DNA of 64,000 nt, taken from NCBI GenBank assembly GCA_963971405.1, contig OZ020486.1, positions 1,550,001 to 1,614,000 on the forward strand, given 5' to 3'. Positions 1 through 11,600 of the stretch are shown here, one piece after another. A model generated the notes under the pieces. That model made no database searches. It saw only the letters and a list, made by a program, of their open reading frames with translations, and was not told the origin of the DNA. The translations under genes and the position numbers were made by a program. Positions within the stretch are counted from its first letter, which is position 1. Every line of letters begins with the position of its first letter. This DNA is from Psococerastis gibbosa. Taxonomy: Eukaryota > Arthropoda > Insecta > Psocodea > Psocidae.

Positions 1-428
1 TGATCGCATTTCTTTTGCTTAGTTCTTACGACTGCTACAATACTATTGAATATACGTACGTCAAATGTCTCGCTTGGCTTTCAGGTGTGAATTTAGTGTT
101 ATTTAATGCCGATTTGCCTACTTAGTTTATCGACTTATTCCATACATTAACACTCGTAGACCTATGATATTCGTATCCAAGCACATTTCATTTTGCCCCT
201 AGGCCATGAATATTAGAATAGTAAAGGTGTGTATTAAGATCTCTCTTTTAATTGTTTGCCAGCAGTGAGTGCTGATCATACTACTAGTAGCCATATAACA
301 AAGACACTAATAAGAAGCCTGTCAGCTCCTTTAGTCCATTTAAATTTGTATTATGCATGGCCGCGCATAATTAGCGACATTTGGACTAGTTTTTGTCAAC
401 TTAATGTAGGTTTTGGTTATGTTGACAG
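1..428. other. Presumed EEF1D intron, no exon recognised
   Basis: AT-rich sequence before the first recognised EEF1D exon. It ends in a usable splice acceptor (TTGACAG at 422-428). The N-terminal EEF1D exons are not recognisable here and probably lie to the left of the window. Confidence 0.5.
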
Positions 429-680
429 GTTGGCAGCCTGCCACCGGCGGCAGGGGAATCGGCACTGCTCAAGACCGTCACAGCCGTGCAGGACATGCTG
501 CAATCGTTGGAGAGGCGAGTGGCCGCCCTCGAGATCAAGTGTTCAGGGTGCCCGCCCGCCCCTGCCACGCCGAAGCAACAGCACGTGCCCGCCCTTCCCA
601 AGCCCCAATCCGTCCCTGCCAAGTCTGCCGCAAAGGACAACGATGATGATGATGTCGACCTATTTGGGTCTGGATCCGAG
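429..680 (+). CDS. EEF1D: EEF1D exon: leucine zipper and acidic linker
   Basis: Acceptor TTGACAG before 429, donor GTGAGG from 681. Codes for 84 residues: a heptad-rich helix, a proline/alanine-rich linker with two cysteines (KCSGC), then the acidic run before DLFGSGSE. Confidence 0.9.
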
Positions 681-1865
681 GTGAGGTGTCACTTGTTGCT
701 TTCCTATTTATACGCTAGCATAAGGAAAGCTTTGAGATGGTGAAAATTTCGGTTTCGAGATTTCAACAGAATTATGGGTTTTGAGGTCCTAGAAACAAAC
801 AAACAATAAATCGTTTTTACGGTTGGTCTGTCCATATGTTCACAACTCGATGGATCCTCGATGGTTTCCCAAAATCATGTCTGGAGACCTTTTTTTTTGT
901 ACCTACATGAAACAGACAGCTCCAGGTATTCTCTGTTCCCTGAAATTATCAGTGACACAACCTAGGCTCACCCGAATATCCCCAAATAACGTCCAGTACA
1001 ATACAATTTGTGTGCTAGGAGGAAGATGTCGATGCTGCAAAGCTGAAGGAGCAGAGGCTGGCCGAGTACGCGGCCAAGAAGTCGAAGAAGCCGGCTCTGA
1101 TCGCCAAGTCGAGCATCATCCTGGACGTGAAGCCGTGGGACGACGAGACGGACATGGGCGCGATGGAGAAGAGCGTTCGTTCCGTCGAAATGGACGGGCT
1201 GCTATGGGGCGCCTCGAAACTCGTCCCCGTCGGCTACGGCATCAAGAAGCTGCAAATCACGTGTGTCGTCGAGGACGACAAGGTCTCAGTCGACCTCCTC
1301 ACTGAGACCATCGAAGGCTTCGAGGACCTGGTGGGTATCAATGGCGTGGAAATAAAAGATTCAAATGGCAACTGTGTGCCAGGATATCATCCAATTCCCT
1401 AATCTCGCGGTTATTTCGCCCGGCCTATTAGCCCGTAGTTTTCATGGAAGTAAACGTAAATAGGCAAAAGAAAATTAATTTTATCCACAAAACCACTAAC
1501 GTTAGTAAGAAAAACCGTTAGTGCTTTCGACAGCTTCATTGGAACTGGATTACGGACGGATCCCTCGATTGAAGAGTACCGGTAAGAAATGCATTAAGTA
1601 TTCGTTAGTGAGATTTTTCGTTATGGGAACTGCGGGGACTACATTATTCGTACATATAGTGGTATGGTCCTTTTAAACAGCGAAAGGAACTATTCCAATT
1701 GGTCAAAAAATGCACAATAATGATTGTAATTACAATTTTATTAGTCTCACACTCGTAGATGCTTATTGAGCGTTACTTGATTTTGATTGAATGACTAATT
1801 ATAGAATAATTTTTTGTTTGTTTCAGGTGCAAAGCGTGGATATCGCAGCGTTTAATAAAATATAA
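429..1865 (+). CDS. EEF1D: Elongation factor 1-delta (eEF1B delta), C-terminal three exons
   Basis: Guanine-nucleotide exchange subunit of the eEF1 complex, which recharges eEF1A with GTP during translation elongation in the cytoplasm. Exons are 429-680, 1019-1330 and 1827-1865, all joined in phase 0, giving 200 residues plus stop. Residues 1-30 hold the VGSLPPA and [13 protein letters not shown] stretch typical of the delta leucine-zipper region. An acidic linker with the family signature [13 protein letters not shown] spans the first junction. The KPWDDETDM signature opens the exchange domain, which ends in the canonical [12 protein letters not shown] supplied by the tiny last exon. Reading past the 1330 donor gives a wrong C-terminus, so the 36-bp coding end at 1827 is required. 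The N-terminal part of the protein lies outside the window. The leucine zipper favours delta over the shorter beta subunit. Confidence 0.93.
697..900 (+). repeat. Family A repeat fragment in EEF1D intron
   Basis: Starts with the hairpin-like 5' end of family A (TTTCCTATTTATACG, then AAGGAAAGCTTTG) and continues with its diagnostic GAGATTTCAAC and TTTTGAGGTCCTAG words, then becomes degenerate. An old truncated copy. Confidence 0.6.
1019..1330 (+). CDS. EEF1D: EEF1D exon: exchange-factor domain
   Basis: Acceptor GTGCTAG before 1019, donor GTGGGT from 1331. Codes for 104 residues, from [14 protein letters not shown] through [13 protein letters not shown] and KPWDDETDM to EGFEDL. Confidence 0.93.
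1827..1865 (+). CDS. EEF1D: EEF1D last exon, 12 codons and stop
   Basis: Acceptor TTTGTTTCAG ends at 1826. The exon encodes [12 protein letters not shown] and TAA, the near-invariant C-terminus of eEF1B exchange factors. Confidence 0.93.
   Translation: MQSVDIAAFNKI
1854..1859 (+). promoter_or_regulatory. Possible poly(A) signal inside the last EEF1D codons
   Basis: AATAAA is formed by the AAT AAA (Asn-Lys) codons just before the stop. A GT-rich stretch (CTTGTTGTTGTATC) follows at about 1886-1900, where a downstream element would be expected. If used, the 3' UTR would be only about 10-20 nt. Inference only; no other AATAAA is seen close by. Confidence 0.4.
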
Positions 1866-2738
1866 AACGACGCACTGGCCCGAGTCTTGTTGTTGTATCT
1901 TTTATTTTTATTTCTTACCTCAGCTTAAATTGGTTATGCATTCCATTTCAAAATAATTAAATGACTAAGTTGAAGTTTGTTTTTGTTGATAATTCGACAC
2001 CCTTTTCTGAACTTGCGTTATATTGATACAGTGAGGATATATCAATAGTTTATTACAGTTATGGGATATGCAACAATCATGTACCGTACCTCACAGTTTG
2101 TAAACAAAGGAAGCAGTTGGATGACGTTGTACCATGGTCCACTGTGAAAGTCATGCTCCCGTGGCTGACAATCAATAGGATAAGTATCTGCAGCATCCCA
2201 TATGCCTAGAGCCCTAAATAGAGAAATGCATCTTCACTCATGGTCAGATGGTGTATAAACCACAAGTGCTCAAAAAGGGAAAAATCGTAAATGATGCTAA
2301 AAAAAAATTTGCGTGAAAACAATTCATCAAGTCGGAAAGTGAAGGGCTGCCTGGACATTTATTTAAGTCTTATATTACATGCAGTATAAGTAGTACGGTA
2401 GCCTACTGAACTATTCCCCCAAAGGGAAGCATTGCGGTATAAAATTAAGGTGGCCATATAGGTGTAAATATTGATTTGATTTGTCAAAAATACCATGGAA
2501 CTTGCATTTCTAATTTAAATGGCTTATAAGCCTCCCAGCAAAGACGCAAGGGGTTTCTGTCTTGGTTGTTGGAGGGGGCTGCGCAATCCTCAACGTGTAC
2601 ACCGTCCATTAAAGTATTAAAATTAACGTATTAAAGTAAAAATGGGGACAAGTTATAACTGTAACAACTCCATCATGATGATTGCCGTTGAAAAATTACC
2701 TCGGTGGTGGGATTTGATGCTGACTCAACGTTGGTTTT
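1866..2738. other. Spacer, nothing recognised
   Basis: AT-rich intergenic sequence downstream of EEF1D. I see no coding signal and no repeat matching others in the window. Confidence 0.5.
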
Positions 2739-2842
2739 AGGGAGATTTCAAACTACTTTTTGGGTTATTGAGACATTCACCTTCCGGAAAAATTTAACTT
2801 TTCATTTCATGACCCCTTGCGCATAAAACCACCCCCCGTTCA
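2739..2842 (+). repeat. Family B fragment
   Basis: Begins AGGGAGATTTC and keeps the family B words CTTCCGGAAAA, TTTTCATTTCATGACCCC and the CCCCGTTCAAAATG block, then loses similarity. A truncated copy of the repeat seen in full at 18217, 26089 and 58559. Confidence 0.65.
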
Positions 2843-2944
2843 AAATGTAGGTAGTTTAGCGTCATTCCAAAACTACTGGATCGATTTCAAATTTTGCATA
2901 CATAATCTTGACGACATTCCGCCCTAGGCTTGTTTTTTTTGCAA

Positions 2945-3430
2945 TGGAGGTTTGAGACGCTCAAGGCGCGTGCTACTCAAGAAGTACGCAAACGAAACCT
3001 ACAACGTGCAAAACGATATGGTGTACCTATGCCAGAAGTTGTGCTCATGCAAACATCATCCCTCCTCAGTGATGTTTGGTTGGGAGCATCGTACCGCGGC
3101 ATGGCTGAGGTACATTTCTGTGAAAAAGGTGTGAAGACGGGTACTCTCGCTTATAAAAATACAGTTCTTGATAAGGTGGTGAACCAACCCTCAGTCTTTC
3201 ACCAAGATACTGTCCAGCATATAAAGCCAAGAGTACCCAGCATGAGAACAAAATAGACTTGATTGATTGTGATGATTGGCCCTCTTCCAGCCCAGACTTG
3301 AATTCTTTGGACTATTCCATATGGTGAGGAGAAATCGTATGGAAAGCCACATGTCAATGTGTACTCGCTCAAGAGGACCATTACAAAGGAAACAGCATTC
3401 GTGCAGGAATTTCTAAAATATAATATTTCA
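2945..3430 (+). pseudogene. Decayed mariner transposase fragment
   Basis: Translations in shifting frames match the Tc1/mariner DDE transposase core. VQNDMVY and the HHPSSVM region are in one frame, WLGASYRGMAEVHFCEKGVKT in the next. Then come a disturbed FQQDSAPAH box (read as FHQDTVQH) and WPSSSPDLNSLDYSIW around 3280-3325 in a third frame. Several frameshifts and a stop make it non-functional. The N-terminal DNA-binding part and clear terminal inverted repeats are not seen. Confidence 0.75.
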
Positions 3431-5342
3431 CTGGCTTTTCCTAGTTGTAGTTGTGACACAACTAATTAACCAACTAGGTACTACTTTTTTATGAAATCTT
3501 ACATAATCGGGTTTTCTGATCAGAAAATGTAAATTTAATGCGAAACCTTTTACTGTATTTTTGGATGTACAATAGGAATTAATTTCGTTAAATTGACGAG
3601 AATAGGCGCACTGTTGAAAAAAAGGTAAACCGTGGAAACCCTTTTCTTGAAATGTACAGGCGTCTCCACATTGGCCCTTGTGCCAGAACAGCTAGAATAT
3701 ATAATTTTACACGAAATTGTTAAATAATACCGAAATAAAAGTTTCCATTTTATAACTCAATATATTTTTTACAATTGTACACTAATTAATTAATCCATAA
3801 GCAACATACAGTACAGTATGTCCGCCGTTTCTTGTCAATTTCTGCCAGTGGGGGTCACTGCTTCTGATGTTTTTCTTCACAAAAATATTTGCCTCACCCT
3901 GTAATGTAAATAGGGCGGCTTTTGTCACTCCACGCTATATGCTTGCAGGTTCCTAATCAAAAACTTATAGTTAGAGATCCGTTATTTGGAATATTTGCGC
4001 ACCCTGTTATTTGAATGTGATATAGGCAGTAGGCTCACAATATAATATATCACGTAGGTACTGAATGACAATTATTTGTATATGGGTCAAAATCTCCATT
4101 TTACCCATAATCGGCGCCCATTTCGATAACGATGCATTTTCGGTACTATCATCATTATGGAGGCTATTTTTGGTCCAAATTGGAACGAAACACACGCCCA
4201 ACAAGTTTGTTGCCGTTCGACCACTGGACTGCATAGTGGTAGATCTTTGCTTAGGCAACCCTATTGTTGGATAGAGATAAAACATTACAGGGTTTTTACA
4301 CTGTTTACATACGAGTCATGTTTCCACATTTTGGTCCGAAAGTGTAATGATTGTACGACACATTGAACAAAGTCGTAACATAAATTTAACGTGTACTGGG
4401 GGTAGCCCAACAATAACTGGTACCTATATGAGTGATTTAGTTAAGCGAGAGTGCTCAAGAGTCAAAGTAAATAGGTGGACGAGCCCATGTCAGTAGCTTG
4501 ACCGAATGGCGCATCGGCCGCATTGGTAACTTCAATTATTAGCTACTAGCAATCTTCTTATTCCATATTTATTGCTTATTGCTATCCTATTTATTATTAT
4601 TACGACTAATCGACCACTAAACTTAAACAAATATCCTAACCTAATTTTTTTTCGAAACCGTGCAAATCGCCTTTTTACAATCTACAGTATGACTATACAC
4701 ATTGTACTTTACAAAAGGTTCCAGCCCTTTTCTAATTTTTAAGTCTATTAGCTCTATTTTTTTAAGGCTGCTGTAACTCTAGCCCTCGGGCCATAAGCCA
4801 ACAAAACACGCCCATCGGGCCACTATGCTCTGGGATTGAAAATTTTCCCAACCTATTCTAAACTACCCAGTTTTAATGATTATAACCTAAATTAAAACCA
4901 CTAACCGGGAAAAGCGGCTTACTACAATATTGTGAATAATGGTTACCAATACTTTGAATATTTCTGGAAAGCCACTAAAAATTAAAGTTTGAGGGGGTTT
5001 GAGGACTAGTGTTACAGCGAATACAGTAAGGTAAGCTCTTAAAAGCTAATGCAATCGTAAATGTAGCATGAACACGTCTCAAACTTGCTATTAATTTCCC
5101 CTTTTTCCTGACCAAACTTGTGCTGAAGTCAGCAAGAAAACGAAACAGAAACAATTTTGTTTACAGTAGGTTCAAGGGTTTATTAACAAGTTCACATCAA
5201 CATATGCATGGTTCATTGTTGTGAATAACTTTTTTCGGTGCAGGAAATTACTAATAATCATCATATGGTTTAGTAGCCCAATTACATCACGTTTAAGGCG
5301 TATTTTGTTACACGAATTCGAATTTGGATTACTGGATTTGGT
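3431..5342. other. Spacer, nothing recognised
   Basis: AT-rich intergenic DNA between EEF1D and the 3' end of NAPRT. The short open frames at 4065-4366 have no recognisable domain. Confidence 0.45.
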
Positions 5343-5426
5343 GTATTTTGCAGTGGCGGCTCGTCCATAAGGGCACTGGGGCTACAGCCCTCCCATAATT
5401 TTACAGGCAAACAAAGCAATTTCCTT

Positions 5427-5459
<33 letters not shown>

Positions 5460-6068
5460 TAATAATATACTATTCTGAAGAAAAATACAACTGCTACAAT
5501 TCGGCTATGCTATGTGCGTGCTCTGGGCAACTTGGGGCAATTTTCAATTTAGCCCCGGGTCGCCATGGCAACCGAGTCAGGCAAAAGTTAAGAAGATCGT
5601 TCGCACCATTGAAAAGGTGTACACAACTTTTCTCTTATGGACCTTGCAATGCAATTCATGCCATATGCATTTATACATGGGCAGCGGGGCAGCGCCCCAA
5701 AAATGACTTTAAATGTTTCGTATTAATAATATCGTTGAATATTGGTATTTTTTTAAAATCATAATTATAAGAGTTATTTTTGAGAAGAATTTCACTATTT
5801 TGTCATGACTGATGATTATTATAAAAATTTTCAAAGAAGAATTTTTGACTAGGGAAGTCAGGTTCTGCCCAACGGCCAGGCAGGGTAATGTAAACAATTT
5901 AAAACAAATATTACAAAAATGTAAACAGCGAGTGATAGCCTTTTTTGCCACATCGAAATGCCAAAGAATCTATTTGATATTCAAGTAGTGGTAAGTTATA
6001 TGCTATTACTTTATTACAATTCGTTGCCCCACCATTTTGATACACCACGAGCCGCCACTGGTATTTTG
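5343..6068. mobile_element. hAT-type MITE with 8-bp target duplication (copy 1)
   Basis: The element occupies 5351-6060 (710 bp). It starts CAGTGGCGGCTCGT and ends with the exact complement ACGAGCCGCCACTG. The 8-bp word GTATTTTG flanks it on both sides (5343-5350 and 6061-6068). An 8-bp duplication and CAGTGG-type ends fit the hAT superfamily. It has no transposase, so it is non-autonomous. A near-identical copy is at 49380-50079. Confidence 0.92.
5431..5466. repeat. (TAA)n microsatellite within hAT MITE
   Basis: About ten TAA units, also present at the same place in the copy at 49380 (about 49458-49490), so it belongs to the element. Confidence 0.85.
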
Positions 6069-6334
6069 TTACCAAAGGGGGCGGAGCGTATTAAATGTTC
6101 GATTCTTAACCCGGATTAGAGAACAGGATTAGTATTATGTATTCAATAATATTTAATCTTGGTCGGGAGGTAGATCAGATATTCATTTTTTTTCTTCTGA
6201 TAAGTTTTTTTTAGTTTTGCCACGATTTTGGCTTACAAAAATTTGTTTACGCTAGGCTGACATCTTGGATTTGTGATGACTATCGTGTTAATGGTTAATA
6301 TTATGCTGTTGGTGTGACTTTTTATAGGGTTTAT

Positions 6335-6500
6335 TTTTTAAAATGTAACTGCAAAGGCTTTCGCGGCCAGAGTCATACAAAGAATCAGTAGAAAATGGGC
6401 TGATGGTCCATAGTCGATATGAAAGTCAACTTCCATAATCAACTTTCAAATCAACCACGGCCCATCAGCCCAATTTCTACTGGTTCTTTATTTTTTTAGT
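6335..6500. mobile_element. Foldback family C element (oldest-looking copy)
   Basis: AAAGGCTTTCGCGGCC is followed by inverted arms: GTAGAAAATGGGCTGATGG on the left pairs with CCCATCAGCCCAATTTCTAC on the right. The same arms and the GGCTTT-CACGGCCGGAGT entry recur at 38065, 51540, 56372 and 61055. Confidence 0.65.
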
Positions 6501-7690
6501 TAGTTGTTTTAAGTTATTTTTTATAATGGGTGATGTTGATATCATTTATTTTCTTCAAATTTTGGATTGGCGCCTTTAATTTGAATTCATGTCTATTGCT
6601 TAGAATATAATATTTGAATATCACAATACGCTCATTTTGTTGCATTTTTTTGCTTCTTTTCCTCCTTTTCCCTGATTGGTCCAACTTCTAATACGGATTT
6701 GTGTTCAAATGTAAAATATTCGAGTAACAAAATACGCCTACCACAGGTTATTATTGTTGAGATGCTTTATTTTTAATAAAAATTTTACAGCACTTTAAAA
6801 AGGAAACACTGCTCTGTATTCACTCTAAAAGTTGCTTCAAAGGGGTCTTACGTGTTTTTGGCAATTTTCTCAATTGATTTAGTCAAGTTTCCTAAAAAAA
6901 TCCGAAAAGATTTTGTCAATATAAGTAAACCGAAAAAATACTTTCCTGAGTATGCTTTGCCAATATAAGCAAAAGTACTGTACTACATATCCTACTTGCC
7001 TTCCTCAGGAGTAGGCCAATTAAGTACAAAGTTAAAAACTAAGTTGTACATAAAAAACATACAAAATTCTGTATGACACAAGTAAAACAAATTAAAGTAA
7101 AAGAAAATGAGATATGAATCACGTGGAATTATGCTACCTTCATCACTAACAACCGATTTTCTTAAACGACGTTAAAAACAACTTTGAAACTGAAGTACTG
7201 GTACTCTTTCGTTTCGAAATCCATCATGTCTAATATATGCTGCCAATACGGAGATGACGTCACGGATCTATTTTTTTTCAATGGACCTATTTCGTATAGC
7301 ATCCCAAAACCCGGTTATACGTGTAGTCGTTTTGAGATTCCTTTCCATTTTTGGTTGATTGGAAGCAATCATTTTTCTACGCGGAAGAGGTCCATTTCCC
7401 GATTGACTGATACAAAACAGATTTACCTGATTGGTTCTTCATAAACCAATCAGAAGAAACAGCATTACAATATCCTTGACCTCCATAAAAAAATCCTAAG
7501 AGAATCTTAAAAATCAACTATGTCAAGGAGTATCTATGTGACCATAAAATTAAACTTACAACGTAATATAACAATTCCTATTGATTTGAGGACAAGAGGG
7601 GCCTAAGCAACCACCGCTGAAAATGTAGCAAATTCTGGCTTCAACAATGTCATTTCTCACATCATTCTGTTGACATTAAAGCAGAGATTT
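6501..7690. other. Spacer with a short perfect hairpin
   Basis: No gene recognised. At about 7429-7456, CTGATTGGTT and AACCAATCAG form a 10-bp hairpin with a short loop. The open frame at 7184-7444 has no recognisable domain. Confidence 0.4.
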
Positions 7691-7784
7691 TGCAATATTT
7701 TGTAAACAAATGATGGCCGAGTCTTTATAACGAAAATAATTAATTCTTCGTTCTACAGCAGCAAAGATATAAAAGTCATCAGAA

Positions 7785-7978
7785 GAGAGTTGGCGGAAGC
7801 AAGGCCGCAAGGAAGAAGACCCATCGGCAGACCGAGGACAACCTTTGAGGAAAGGATTGAACAAATCGCCAGAGCAAGAGGGAAAACAATGGCCGAGCTC
7901 AAGGCGTTAACGTCCGACTGGGGCGAGTTCAGGAAATGGGTTCGGGGGCACGCAGCACTAAGGGAGGAGAAGAAGTAG
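7785..7978 (+). pseudogene. LINE reverse-transcriptase C-terminal tail fragment
   Basis: Encodes EARPQGRRPIGRPRTTFEER, then ARARGKTMAELKAL and WGEFRKWVRG before TAG. This is the basic C-terminal tail typical of some arthropod LINE ORF2 proteins (GRPR...W motif). Upstream domains are missing. Related foldback sequence flanks it on both sides (7670-7780 and 8030-8120). Confidence 0.6.
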
Positions 7979-8604
7979 ATCAGAAGAGAAAGTCATAAAA
8001 AGCCACTGCTACTATATACAGTTAGTGGAGTGTAAAGAACTTTATCGCGTCTTTTTAGAGCAAAATTGTTCAGGTGAGAAAATGTAGATGTACTGCGAAA
8101 GCTCTAATTTCTTATAAACTTTTTATCTGGCCATTTTCAATTTTTTTTCAGCTGTAGAGCGGGGATTTAATTTACGTTTTCAAAAACACTTTATATTTAT
8201 TTATAAAATATTTTGCTGCAATCACTGCACAGATAGTTGTTTCGGCCCTACAAGCACAGTAAAATAAAATAAAAACGAACAATTGTGTCTGGTGGTACTT
8301 AAGTTGAATTAGAAACGTGCACTTGTGCCTGAACCGTACAAGTATCAAAGAGCCCAGTTGTATACTGCATGAGGAGTAACCTATGAGCTATATTCAAGAA
8401 ATGCCGAAAGAGGCAACACTGTAAAAGAAAATATATCCACTTGTGTCTGTGAAGTAGATGAGTGAGAACAGTTGTATACTACATGCTGAGGAGCAGTAAC
8501 CTAACTAGGCAACACTGTAAAATAAAGCACGTATCCACTTGGGTCTGTAGAGTAGTGAAGTAAATGAATGAGAGCAGTTGTGTAGGGAAGTGGCGTAACT
8601 AGTC
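7979..8604. other. Spacer downstream of NAPRT
   Basis: AT-rich. Contains two diverged direct copies of about 80-100 bp (around 8375-8440 and 8470-8545) sharing GCAACACTGTAAAA, TATCCACTTG and CAGTTGTATACT words. The NAPRT 3' UTR should lie in here on the minus strand; its poly(A) site is not clear. Confidence 0.45.
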
Positions 8605-8682
8605 TCAGAATAGCTCGCCGATAGGTGCGTTCTGCAGCCAGAGCTCGTGTATGAAGTTGTACAGATCATCGCTCACAGCCAC
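8605..8682 (-). CDS. NAPRT: NAPRT exon 11 (last)
   Basis: Residues 534-558: [25 protein letters not shown] and TGA. Acceptor GGGTTGTAG. It is separated from exon 10 by a 3.9-kb intron filled by the family A array and a large palindrome. Confidence 0.93.
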   Translation of the reverse strand: MAVSDDLYNFIHELWLQNAPIGELF

Positions 8683-11600
8683 CTACAACCCAACAACTTT
8701 TATTATTTCTAGATACAATTAACTGAATATCAGCAGCCTCATCATGGCGATTATAATACCGCTATTTATTTAAGCCTGAGTGTTCAAAATGTTTTGTAAA
8801 CAAGAAATTATCGTAATTTTTGGACGAAATTAATTAATTGCTCGTTCCACAGCCACAAAGATATAAAAGGGAACAGATGAAAAAATCTTAAAAAATACGA
8901 GCTTTCTGTGAAAGCTGTCTATTTCCCTTAGGCCCCCATTCCACATACGTACAACGTCAATGAAAATTATGAAATTGATGGTGGCAGAAGAATTTTTAGT
9001 ATGTAAAAATGTCTGCTGCCACCATCAATTTCATAATTTTCATTGACGTTGTACGTATGTGGAATACCCCCCTAACAGATTCACAACTGTGCTACAAAAT
9101 GGGTTTAAGGCTCTTTATCCAGTTTTTTAAGGTAATAATATTTCAGTTCAGAAAATATAAACTTCCTGCGATAACTTGGATTTTTTATTAGTTTTTTATC
9201 TGTTCACTTTGTTATCTTTGTATCTGTGGAATGAGCAATAAATTATTTTCGTCCAAAAATCAGTAAAATTTCTTGTTTACAAAACATTTTGAACACTCAG
9301 CCTTAAATAATACCGGTATTATAACGCCTCGATCAGGCTGCAGATCCACTATGTTGAGTGCATAGGTTCGGTTCACTGTTGTGTATTTAAAAAAAAATAC
9401 AAGTTTGTTTGTCGAGAGTAGGAGCTTTTAAGGCTGGGGTACACAGCAATGCGCAATGGCAGTCATCTGCTGCGGTAGTGGTCACGTAGTGAAGCTGAGA
9501 ACTGCGCTAGCAATGGTCGTCCTTAAAGCATTGCGCACCAACCTACTTGCTGCAATTTATCTCAACAGTAGTTGTGCACCTTAAAAACGTCCAGGGTGAG
9601 AGAGGGGAGCGGTGGTTTACACCCTGTACAATAAGTGACAAAACAACAAAACCCCACGATGCCACGATGTACGGCTAAATGAACAACTCATCATCCGTTA
9701 CGGTTATGGGTGCAGATAGCACTTAGTTTTTAAATGTTAACTTCGTTATTTAAGCATTCACACCTCTACCTATTAGTAATAATTTTCAACTCATTACCGG
9801 AGAACCTAATTTTTTCTCTTTTTTTTTTTTATCGAAATTTAAGGCAAGCATTACTATTATTTTTTGCGTTTACAGACATGCTGTAAAACCTGTCAGAACT
9901 GTTCCAAAAACAGCTCTATTTTTGCTTTCCAATTTATACGTAGTACAAGCAAAGCTTTGTGATGGTCGAAATTCCGATTCCGAGATTTCAACGGAATTAC
10001 ACGTTTTGAGGTCCCAGGAACCCAAAAAAGTGGTTTTTACGAAATGTCATTCTGTCGCTCTGTCTGTCTGTCCGTCTGTGTGTATGTCAGTGCATCGATT
10101 TCCGGGCAAACTACTCGGTCGATTTTGAAGAAATTTTGCATGTAGGTTTACAAAAATCATACCTCGGAGCCATTTTTTTAATTTGGGGATAACTCAATTT
10201 GGGGGGGGGGGTTTATTCTCAAAAAACTCCAAAAAAACGTCTAAAAAAATTATTTCCCAAAAACGGCTCCAACGATTTCTTTTAAATTCACATATTGTAG
10301 TTGTTACTAATGTTGATAAAATGCGGGGGGTCGCTTGCCCCTTGATAGTTTGCTTCTGGGGGTAAAAAAATAAAAATAACTAAATTTTCATGAAAAATGA
10401 CCAAAAAATCATTTTTCTGCGAAACCTTTCTATCGATGATTTCTACTTTTAGGTATGTTTTAGGTGTTAAATTGTGTAACGAAACCGGACAGGTTGCTTT
10501 CTAAGAAAAGTATTTGGTTTTGCACAAAAAAATGTTTTTTTTTTTTTAAATGATAGAAAATTCACGCTCAAATGCATTGCGAGCCCTGCCAGTATTGCTG
10601 TGTGGTAATGTGTTGGTCTGACTTATTTAGAATATACCTCACCTCCAGTGACGTCAGGTGGACAACTCCTCCCCCCCTCCGAGATATTGGAAATTTCTAC
10701 GAAATGTCTGTCTGTCTGTGCATCGATTTCCGGGCAAACTACTCGGTCGATTTTGATGAAATACGGCATGTAGGTTCACAAAAATCATACCTCGAGACCA
10801 TTTTTTTTATTTGGGGCTAACTCAATTTGGGGGGGTTTCATTCTCAAAAAACTCCAAAAAAACGTCCAAAAAAATTATTTCTCAAAAACGGCTCCAACGA
10901 TTTCTTTTAAATTCACATATGTTCTAGTCGTTCTTAATGTTGATAAAATGCGGTTGATAGTTTGCTTCTGGGGGTAAAAAAATAAAAATAACTTAATTTT
11001 AATGAAAAATGACTAAAAAATAATATTTCTGCGAAACTTTTCTATCGATGATTTCTACCTTCAGGCATGTTTTAGGTGTTAAGTTGAGTAACGAAACCGG
11101 ACAGTTGGCTTTCCCAAAAACCTATTCCCTTTTGCGCAAATATTTTTTTTTTTTTAAATGATAGAAACTTCACGCTGAAATGCATTGCCTGCCCTGCCAT
11201 TATTACTGTGTTGTAATGTGTTTTAAATATATTGAGGTTACCTCACCTCCAGTGACGTCAGGTGGACACCCCCCCCCCCCCCCGAGATATCCGAAATTTA
11301 ACCGTAGGAAAATTATTCATTTTCTCTCCCTACTAATTGATAAATTGCAAAGCATGTTCGAGTAAACTCGGACCGGTTCTTTGTAATTTTAGTCGAAAGT
11401 AGGAAAGGTTTGTGATGGTCCAAATTTACGATTCCGAGATTTCAACTGACCTACACGTTTTGAGGTCCCAGGAACCCAAAAAAGTGGTTTTAACGAAATG
11501 TCTGTCTGTCTGTTCATCGATTTCCGGGCAAACTACTAGGTCGATTTTGATTAAATTTAGCATGTAACTTGACAAAAATTATACCTCGGGACCATTTTTT

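Noticed and set aside
256..684. 142-codon plus-strand frame over the first EEF1D exon
   Set aside because: It is in the wrong frame. The frame ending DLFGSGSE at 680 matches eEF1B delta and splices in phase.
5431..5466. CRISPR-like or satellite array from (TAA)n and (TTA)n runs
   Set aside because: Plain trinucleotide microsatellites without spacers; one belongs to the hAT MITE, others are LINE tails.
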